Source: Bacteroidota bacterium (GTDB lineage Bacteria; Bacteroidota; Ignavibacteria; T3Sed10-11). Taken from it: a DNA stretch of 12,930 nucleotides. The stretch is from contig SKXH01000078.1 of NCBI GenBank assembly GCA_007128495.1, positions 1-12,930 on the forward strand, read 5' to 3'. The notes under the pieces were generated by a model, which searched no databases, was not told where the DNA came from, and saw nothing but the letters and a program-made list of their open reading frames with translations. Positions 7,606 through 12,930 of this stretch are shown here, in pieces. The translations under genes and the position numbers were made by a program. The first letter of the stretch is position 1. Each line of letters starts with the position of its first letter.

Positions 7606-8661
7606 TTACGGTAGAAACCTAATCTGAAACCAGATCAGAAATGTATTCCGGCTGAGACTTCCCGGGTCCCTATCACCGAATGAATAATTCGCACCCATAC
7701 GGACTACTTCCCGGTTGTTCTGTCTCCAGAAATAAAGCACACCAAGGGTTATATTATCTTCATCAGTTGTAGTATCATTGACATGTGCTTCCTTATAATA
7801 ATCATACCGCGCTAATATTGACCAATCGGGCGATATGCGGTACCCCGCGTACAGGTAATAACCGTCGAAATCAAATTCGTCGGTATCATCCACACTTCCT
7901 CCGCCTAATTCCAAATGAGTAAATAATCCGGGTATCATAAGACCGTCGGTAGCAAGCCGGATAGAATATGAAGTACGGTCTATATCGTATGGCGCTGAGC
8001 CGTCTGTGATGACATTGCTTTGCTGGTTGGTTGAAAAATGGCCTCCGATTATTAAGCCGTCAATTGGAGTGATATCGACGCGGCCACCGAACAATCCGCC
8101 GCCAAAATCACGCGATGATATGTTTGTGCCTGCCTGTGTGAATCTCCCCATTCCGTTTCCGATGTGAACTCCGTACCAGACCGGACCCAATGTTCCCACT
8201 GCCATAATACCGATATCACGGAATGCCTCATGCCCCATGATACCTGAAAGTCGTGATGAGATTGCAGATCGTTCATAAAATATCAAGCCGGAAGAACTAA
8301 GTACACCGGTATCATACATTTGAGTCGGCGGTCTGTATTGTCCTAATCGAACGGTAAATTTTGGTGAAAAGTTTGCCGTGACAATTAAATCCAGAAGAAT
8401 ATTCCGGCGGCCTGCAAACTCTAACCATGTTGCGACACTCAATACATCGCTGATTGTGGTTTGAGCGGTAAGACGGGCACGTCTCAGCCGAAAGCCCCAC
8501 GTATCGAAATCCTCACCAATCATTTCTTCGTGTTGATTGAATATCAACCACGTTTGCGCATAACCACCTATTCTTAGGTCGCCTTGGGCTGAAGTGTTTG
8601 TCGTCGCCACTAACCATACTGCAAATGCTAATATTAATAGCCGGGCAATTTTCTTTTGCAT
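7606..8661 (-). CDS. outer-membrane porin, phosphate-selective porin O/P (OprO/OprP) family
   Basis: The 351-residue product starts with a signal peptide (MQKKIARLLILAFAVWLVA...TSA before Gln26). It continues as alternating aromatic/polar strands typical of a beta-barrel. FRLRRARL at 57-64, followed by a strand pair and GQYRPP at 107-112, is the recognisable N-terminal signature of the porin O/P family (PF07396 type). Members form outer-membrane channels, classically for phosphate or polyphosphate, but many relatives have unknown anion preference. The last strand ends FLIWFQIRFLP, so the terminal residue is Pro, not the common Phe. An AAGGGA site lies 6 bases before the ATG. The gene follows the DASS transporter by 24 bases on the same strand and a terminator lies downstream, so the two form an operon. 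Substrate is inferred only from context. Confidence 0.85.
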   Translation of the reverse strand: MQKKIARLLILAFAVWLVATTNTSAQGDLRIGGYAQTWLIFNQHEEMIGEDFDTWGFRLRRARLTAQTTISDVLSVATWLEFAGRRNILLDLIVTANFSPKFTVRLGQYRPPTQMYDTGVLSSSGLIFYERSAISSRLSGIMGHEAFRDIGIMAVGTLGPVWYGVHIGNGMGRFTQAGTNISSRDFGGGLFGGRVDITPIDGLIIGGHFSTNQQSNVITDGSAPYDIDRTSYSIRLATDGLMIPGLFTHLELGGGSVDDTDEFDFDGYYLYAGYRISPDWSILARYDYYKEAHVNDTTTDEDNITLGVLYFWRQNNREVVRMGANYSFGDRDPGSLSRNTFLIWFQIRFLP

Positions 8662-8685
8662 ATTATGTTCCCTTATATTGGTTAA

Positions 8686-10200
8686 TTAATTGCCGTTATT
8701 CAAAATGTTTGTCGATATCCATTCGGGCAATACAGTCAGCTCAATACCCCATATTATTGGCATCGCTATGAATGAGAATAATGTTACAAGAATGATGCCG
8801 ATGATATTTAACCAAATTCCTGCCCTTGCCATATGGGGAATTGTAATAAAACTGCTGCCGAATACCACAGCATTTGGTGGCGTCGCTACCGGCAGCATAA
8901 AGGCAAACGATGCCGCTATCGCGGCGGCTACCATTAATCCGTACGGATGTATTGCCATAGCAATTGCCATGCTGCTCAGGATAGGCATAAGCATAGTTGC
9001 CGTTGCAGTGTTGGATGTGAGTTCGGTGAGGAATATAGTCAATGCCGATACGGCAAAAATAAGAATTATAATATTCTGACCCTCGAGGACTGTGAGCCGT
9101 TGTGCTATCCACTCGGCAAGACCGGTTTCACTGAAGCCGTGTGCGACGGCGAGACCGCCTCCGAATAATACAATAATTCCCCACGGAATCTTCACCGCTG
9201 TTTTCCAATCCAGCAGGAAAATTCCTCGTTTAAAATCAGACGGAATAGCGAATAAAACCAGCGCTCCGAATATTGCTATCGTTGAATCGTGTACCTGTCC
9301 CATATCCACAAATCCCCGTAATATCCACGCAATTGCGACGCCGGAGAAAACAATAAGAACGCGGAACTCCTCTTTTGTTATAGGTCCGAGTTTCTGTATT
9401 TCTGACCGTATAAATTCTTTACCGCCGGGGAGTTCTTTTATCTCAAGGGGATATGCAAATCGTACAAGATACACCCACGTAATACCGAGCATAATAATTG
9501 ATAGGGGAATGCCGTACATCATCCAAACAACAAAACTTATCTGCTCATCGAACAAACTTTCCACAACCCCGACGAAAACTGTGTTCGGCGGTGTTCCGAT
9601 TATTGTTCCGATACCGCCGATCGAACAGGCGTAAGCGATACCGAGCATCAATGCGATGGCGAAATTGAATTTATACGGACTGGGATCGACACCGGAGATT
9701 TTTTGTTCACGGATGATATCCTGTGCCTGTTTTATGACCGCGAGTCCGATCGGTACCATCATCATCGCAGTAGCCGTGTTACTTATCCACATAGAAAGAA
9801 AAGCAGAGGCGACCATAAATCCGAGAATGATTTTGGCCGGTCCGACACCGACTATGTTAATAATATTCAGTGCAACACGCTTATGGAGATTCCAGCGCTC
9901 CATTGTAACAGCAATAAGGAATCCTCCCATAAAAAGATATATGATGTGGTTCGCGTATTGATCGGTTACCGCCTGCGAGGAGGTAATATCAAATATTGGG
10001 AAAAATGCGATGGGGATTAAAGCGATGGCCGGGATCGGCAATGCCTCGCTGACCCACCACGCTGCCATCAACGCGGCAATAGCGCCGACACGTTGGGCAT
10101 CCATACTCATGCCTTCAGGTGTGGGCATAAAGTAAATGAAAAAGAAGAGGATTGGACCGACGAACAGGCCTATCCGAGAACGCATCCCGTATTCGCTCAT
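8686..10200 (-). CDS. DASS/SLC13-family sodium-coupled anion transporter (di/tricarboxylate or sulfate)
   Basis: The 504-residue, highly hydrophobic protein has the two Ser-Asn-Thr hairpin motifs of the divalent anion:sodium symporter family: SNTAT at 140-144 and at 396-400. Each is paired with a later TPPN element (203-206 and 440-443) that belongs to the inverted-repeat architecture. In VcINDY these regions hold sodium and the carboxylate substrate. It should reside in the inner membrane and import dicarboxylates, citrate or sulfate; the sequence does not settle which. Length is normal. The start ATG at 10200 is supported by AAGGGA about 7 bases upstream; an internal ATG at codon 6 is less likely. 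It is the first gene of a two-gene unit with the porin, which could bring the same anion across the outer membrane. Confidence 0.92.
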   Translation of the reverse strand: MSEYGMRSRIGLFVGPILFFFIYFMPTPEGMSMDAQRVGAIAALMAAWWVSEALPIPAIALIPIAFFPIFDITSSQAVTDQYANHIIYLFMGGFLIAVTMERWNLHKRVALNIINIVGVGPAKIILGFMVASAFLSMWISNTATAMMMVPIGLAVIKQAQDIIREQKISGVDPSPYKFNFAIALMLGIAYACSIGGIGTIIGTPPNTVFVGVVESLFDEQISFVVWMMYGIPLSIIMLGITWVYLVRFAYPLEIKELPGGKEFIRSEIQKLGPITKEEFRVLIVFSGVAIAWILRGFVDMGQVHDSTIAIFGALVLFAIPSDFKRGIFLLDWKTAVKIPWGIIVLFGGGLAVAHGFSETGLAEWIAQRLTVLEGQNIIILIFAVSALTIFLTELTSNTATATMLMPILSSMAIAMAIHPYGLMVAAAIAASFAFMLPVATPPNAVVFGSSFITIPHMARAGIWLNIIGIILVTLFSFIAMPIIWGIELTVLPEWISTNILNNGN

Positions 10201-10594
10201 AAGATTTCCCTTTCTTACTTGATGTGAGTAAGTTGGTTTAGGTATTATTATCTACTCAGAAAATATCCTGTTCTAAATTACTCGAAAGAATCTATCAATG
10301 TAAGTTTTTTAGGTAAAGAAGACAAGCGAGTCGGTTTATTTGAGTTAAGATTTAAGACTCTACGCATTTTTCCTGATTATAAGAATGAGTATACCGGGAA
10401 CTCAGGGGAGCAACTTGTGTTCTGGATTATTCACAACCAATACTGTATGAATTTTCAGTGTTACTGTTCTTTTCGTTTTCAAATCCGTTCTAACCGATTA
10501 CCAGACAAATTTCAAACTGGCAGTACATGTGCGTAACGCTATGGCTCGTTTTGTTAATGGGGATTTCGGCTATAACCGGCATTGCAAGGATATT
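10201..10594. other. 394-base region without a convincing gene
   Basis: This AT-rich stretch lies between the transporter start and the end of the glycosylase gene, so it should contain the transporter promoter. A small dyad, CTTACT (10214-10219) and AGTAAG (10227-10232), flanks a 7-base spacer just above the transporter ribosome site and could be an operator. I find no strong promoter pair, no clear terminator for the glycosylase, no RNA gene and no convincing decayed reading frame. Confidence 0.5.
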
Positions 10595-11422
10595 TTACTC
10601 AATCAAAAACGTACGTCCTTTTTTACTTAGCAATCCGTCCTTTTGCAATTGGTTGAGTATACTGCTAATATTATGATTATTCGAGTTTATACGTTCTTCG
10701 ATCTGTTTTATGGTCATACCGTCACTTTGTGTGAGTAGTCGAATTATTCTCCCTCTCACCTGACGTATCGATCCCTCGAAGCGGGATTGTTTTGTATAGT
10801 GTGTGCTTCGGGTATTGAGTTTAATATTGTGCTTCTTTAGATACACACCATAATCCATCAATGCATAATACCATTCACGGGGATTTTCTAAATCTAAGGT
10901 TTGTTCGATAAACGGCAATATGTTATTGTCGTGAATTTTCTTTTTGCGTTCGAAAAAATGATAGATATAAACTGTGCGAATGTTTGTTTCGATAAATGTA
11001 ACCGGCCGGTTGTACGCGAAAGCCATTATTGCCGATGCGGTGGCATTTCCGACACCGGGAAGAGTTTGTAATAACTCCGGCGACCGGGGAATACGGCCGT
11101 TGTATTTATTGGTGATCAGCGAAGCCGATTTTTTTAATGCTACTGCCCGGCGGTTATATCCTAGACCCTGCCAGACAGCTACAACGTCAGATAACGATGC
11201 CTGGGCCAATGATTTTATTGAGGGGAAATTCTTCAAGAATAATTTATATTTCGGAAGAACACGCTCAACCTGGGTCTGCTGCAGCATGAACTCCGAGACA
11301 AGAATATGATACGCTCTTTTTGTTTTACGCCACGGCAGGTGATGTCGTCCGTGAGAACGGTAATAATCGTAGACGGTCTCCCGAAAACTTTTTACTTGTT
11401 GCTTCGTTAATCTTTTTTTCAT
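10595..11422 (-). CDS. MutY-like A/G-specific DNA glycosylase, without Fe-S cluster
   Basis: The 275-residue protein has the HhH-GPD glycosylase core: LPWRKT (29-34), VSEFMLQQTQVERV with the MutY catalytic Glu44, WQGLGYNRRA (84-93), and the helix-hairpin-helix LPGVGNATASAI (121-132). MutY enzymes remove adenine opposite 8-oxoguanine. Three departures are visible. The Asp of the usual ILDGN is Glu145 in FIETN. There are no cysteines in the whole protein, so the [4Fe-4S] motif expected after residue 190 is absent. The C-terminus (about 215-275) is a short helical, probably winged-helix segment instead of the NUDIX-like 8-oxoG recognition domain. From memory, such short cluster-free relatives exist in uncultured phyla. 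It is therefore a likely base-excision repair glycosylase, with exact specificity unsure. No Shine-Dalgarno precedes the ATG. Confidence 0.85.
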   Translation of the reverse strand: MKKRLTKQQVKSFRETVYDYYRSHGRHHLPWRKTKRAYHILVSEFMLQQTQVERVLPKYKLFLKNFPSIKSLAQASLSDVVAVWQGLGYNRRAVALKKSASLITNKYNGRIPRSPELLQTLPGVGNATASAIMAFAYNRPVTFIETNIRTVYIYHFFERKKKIHDNNILPFIEQTLDLENPREWYYALMDYGVYLKKHNIKLNTRSTHYTKQSRFEGSIRQVRGRIIRLLTQSDGMTIKQIEERINSNNHNISSILNQLQKDGLLSKKGRTFLIE

Positions 11423-11430
11423 GTCGGTTT

Positions 11431-11459
11431 AATATACAAAAGGAATACGATTGAGTCCA
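11431..11459 (-). promoter_or_regulatory. candidate promoter of the glycosylase gene (near-leaderless)
   Basis: On the minus strand TGGACT (11459-11454) and TATATT (11436-11431) are separated by 17 bases, matching 4/6 and 5/6 of the sigma-70 consensus. The -10 ends 8 bases before the ATG at 11422, so transcription would begin almost at the start codon. This fits the missing Shine-Dalgarno. Confidence 0.4.
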
Positions 11460-11467
11460 CCATATCC

Positions 11468-11509
11468 TTGATTTTACATCGATAGACCAGTACATTAATA
11501 GATATTAAT
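11468..11509 (+). promoter_or_regulatory. candidate promoter and overlapping dyad upstream of the M24 peptidase
   Basis: TTGATT (11468-11473) and TACATT (11491-11496) have a 17-base spacer and each match 4/6 of consensus. ATTAATA-GA-TATTAAT (11494-11509), a 7-bp inverted repeat, overlaps the -10 and the predicted start of transcription. It could be an operator, but AT-rich palindromes also arise by chance. Confidence 0.3.
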
Positions 11510-11545
11510 TCACTACTAAAACTCTCCAAGAAATTAGGATAGACT

Positions 11546-12757
11546 ATGCCGGTAAAACAATCACTAAAATCGAAGATCCAAAGAATTCAAAAAGCAATCC
11601 GTACTGAAGGGATACATGGATGGTTGTTATACGACTTTCGCGGATCGAATCCGTTTGCGACAAGCGTGATGGAGATTCCGTCGCATATGCATTGTACGCG
11701 TCGAATGTTTTATTATATCCCCGCTCGGGGTACGCCGAAGAAACTTGTGCATAACATCGAGAAATATAATCTCGATCACCTGCCGGGCACCAGACAAATT
11801 TATGTCGGGTGGAAATCGCTGGAGGAAGAGCTGGCAAAATTATTAAACAAAGCGAATACCATTGCAATGGAGTACTCACCGCGTAACGCTATTCCGTATG
11901 TGTCGATAGTGGATGCGGGAATGGTTGAACTGGTAAAAAAGCAGAAAGTAAAGATCGTAAGCTCGGCCAATCTCGTGCAACGATTTGAGGCAGTGTGGAC
12001 GCCGAAACAATACCGTGAAAATAAGAAAGTCGCACGTTATTGTCTCGATACTATGCATAATGCGTTTGCGTATATCGGCAAACAGGTGAAAGCTCGACGG
12101 AAAGTTACAGAATACGACGTTCAGCAATATATTGTGAAGGAATTAAAGAAACGCAATTATGTCTTCAGTCATCCGCCGAATTGCTCGGTCAATGCCAACG
12201 CCGCGAATCCACATTATGAGCCGACGCAAAAGATAAACTCGCCCATTAAAAAAGGAGATTTTGTATTGATCGATCTCTGGGCGAAGAAAGATGAGAAAGA
12301 CGGCGTATACTCGGATATTACGTGGACCGGATATGTCGGTGATTCCGTACCGGAAAAGTATACAGAAATATTTACCATTGTTCGTGAAGCACGGGATGAA
12401 GCCCTTGCTTATGTTGAAGATGCAATGAAAAATAAACGAACTATCCGGGGTTGTGACGTAGATGATGTTGCCAGAAAAGTTATTGAGAAGAATGGATACG
12501 GAAAATATTTCATTCACCGGACGGGGCACAGTATCGGCAGGGAGATGCACGATAACGGGGCTCATCTTGATAATCTTGAAACACGTGACTTGAGAGAGAT
12601 CATCCCCGGGACATCTTTCACCATCGAGCCGGGTATTTACCTCCCCGGAAAATTCGGTATCCGCAGCGAGATAGATGTGTTTGTGGACAAAAACCGGAAA
12701 GTAACAATTACCGCAGGCCCGGCACAGACGGAGGTACTACCGATTCTAACTATGTAG
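11546..12757 (+). CDS. M24-family metallopeptidase (Xaa-Pro aminopeptidase/dipeptidase-like)
   Basis: The 403-residue protein has an N-terminal creatinase/prolidase-type domain (about 1-150) and a C-terminal pita-bread catalytic domain with all five metal ligands: Asp243 (LIDLWAK), Asp257 (YSDITWT), His328 (HRTGHSIG), Glu361 (FTIEPGIY) and Glu375 (IRSEIDV). His324 and His335 fit further active-site positions. M24B enzymes cleave peptides at Xaa-Pro bonds with two Mn, Co or Zn ions. No signal peptide or membrane segment is seen, so it is probably cytoplasmic. The ATG at 11546 follows AGGA by 6 bases. Length matches prolidase/aminopeptidase relatives. A creatinase-like or other role cannot be excluded, since the family is broad. 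It is monocistronic here, divergent from the glycosylase, and ends three bases before a large inverted repeat. Confidence 0.92.
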   Translation: MPVKQSLKSKIQRIQKAIRTEGIHGWLLYDFRGSNPFATSVMEIPSHMHCTRRMFYYIPARGTPKKLVHNIEKYNLDHLPGTRQIYVGWKSLEEELAKLLNKANTIAMEYSPRNAIPYVSIVDAGMVELVKKQKVKIVSSANLVQRFEAVWTPKQYRENKKVARYCLDTMHNAFAYIGKQVKARRKVTEYDVQQYIVKELKKRNYVFSHPPNCSVNANAANPHYEPTQKINSPIKKGDFVLIDLWAKKDEKDGVYSDITWTGYVGDSVPEKYTEIFTIVREARDEALAYVEDAMKNKRTIRGCDVDDVARKVIEKNGYGKYFIHRTGHSIGREMHDNGAHLDNLETRDLREIIPGTSFTIEPGIYLPGKFGIRSEIDVFVDKNRKVTITAGPAQTEVLPILTM

Positions 12758-12760
12758 CAG

Positions 12761-12843
12761 ATGTGCGAGGCACTTGCCGGTGAAGGAAACGACAAAGCTT
12801 TCGACTTGCAAAAATATATGTAAATAACGAGTGCCTCGCACAT
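12761..12843. repeat. 14-bp perfect inverted repeat, REP-like element or large terminator
   Basis: ATGTGCGAGGCACT at 12761-12774 is the exact reverse complement of AGTGCCTCGCACAT at 12830-12843, with a 55-base spacer. With a G-U and further pairs at both ends the RNA stem can reach about 18 bp. TTTT follows at 12843-12846. The left arm starts three bases after the M24 stop codon, so it may terminate that gene. The large spacer and a third related motif nearby make a dispersed palindromic repeat equally likely. Confidence 0.65.
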
Positions 12844-12872
12844 TTTCGAGGTTGGTAAGAATTGCAAGAAAA

Positions 12873-12883
12873 GTGCGACGCAC
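12873..12883. repeat. third copy of the GTGCGAsGCAC motif
   Basis: GTGCGACGCAC is itself a 5-bp palindrome around one base. It differs by a single base from GTGCGAGGCAC in the left arm of the neighbouring inverted repeat (12763-12773). The sequence from here to the right edge has no gene and may be the rest of the same repeat. Confidence 0.4.
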
Positions 12884-12930
12884 CCATCCGCAAGACGAAC
12901 TGAGGTAGGCGAGAGGTTTTCAGCTACGCA

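Noticed and set aside
9092..9634. 180-codon plus-strand ORF antisense to the DASS transporter
   Set aside because: The opposite strand encodes clear SNTAT/TPPN transporter motifs; the translation is rich in Ile, Pro, Ser and Thr and shows no recognisable family motif.
10527..10676. Small plus-strand ORF of 49 codons with one hydrophobic helix (starts MCVTLWLVLL)
   Set aside because: It has no ribosome site and its second half is antisense to the end of the glycosylase gene; a chance frame is likelier.
12637..12867. Minus-strand ORF covering the terminal inverted repeat
   Set aside because: It overlaps the conserved C-terminus of the M24 peptidase and shows no domain or ribosome site.
1..12930. 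CRISPR array, tRNA, rRNA or defence cluster
   Set aside because: No regularly spaced direct repeats, cloverleaf or rRNA-like sequence, and no nuclease/toxin gene neighbourhood was seen on either strand.

Overview
The window reads as a chromosomal segment of a Gram-negative bacterium. It encodes an OprO/OprP-type outer-membrane porin, several Sec signal peptides and a bifunctional class A penicillin-binding protein. Base composition looks moderate and even, and genes are closely packed. Several genes have good Shine-Dalgarno sites (GGAGGT before the first amidohydrolase, AAGGGA before the porin and the transporter), one starts with TTG and one probably with GTG. Signal peptides often end in Ala-Gln, a style common in the Bacteroidota/FCB group and related uncultured phyla. 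This placement is inference; there is no rRNA or other phylogenetic marker. I see no phage, insertion-sequence, CRISPR, tRNA or rRNA gene.

Left part: the start of an HD-domain phosphohydrolase (1-342, minus) runs off the edge. It is divergent from a rightward cluster of four genes (422-5026): an exported serine beta-lactamase-like hydrolase, a membrane PAP2 phosphatase, and two exported amidohydrolases that overlap by ATGA. The first amidohydrolase keeps the metal-binding residues. The second has lost nearly all of them, so the pair looks like one enzyme plus a co-translated pseudoenzyme paralogue. A hairpin at 5072-5110 separates this cluster from the convergent leftward genes.

Centre: a class A PBP (5121-7382, minus) sits behind a leader with two overlapping, mutually exclusive inverted repeats. 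Upstream of it, behind a terminator at 7497-7526, is a two-gene minus-strand unit: a DASS/SLC13 anion transporter (8686-10200) followed by a phosphate-selective-type porin (7606-8661). Together they suggest uptake of an anion across both membranes.

Right part: a 394-base region with no convincing gene is followed by a MutY-like DNA glycosylase (10595-11422, minus) with no cysteines, hence no [4Fe-4S] cluster. It has Glu at the usual catalytic Asp position and a helical C-terminal tail instead of a NUDIX-like domain. It is divergent from an M24 metallopeptidase with all five metal ligands (11546-12757, plus). A perfect 14-bp inverted repeat with a 55-base spacer, plus a third related palindromic motif, fills the right end and looks like a REP-type repeat or an unusual terminator.

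Most gene families here are known. The points most worth following up are the active/degenerate amidohydrolase pair, the cluster-free MutY relative, the transporter-porin pairing and the terminal repeat.
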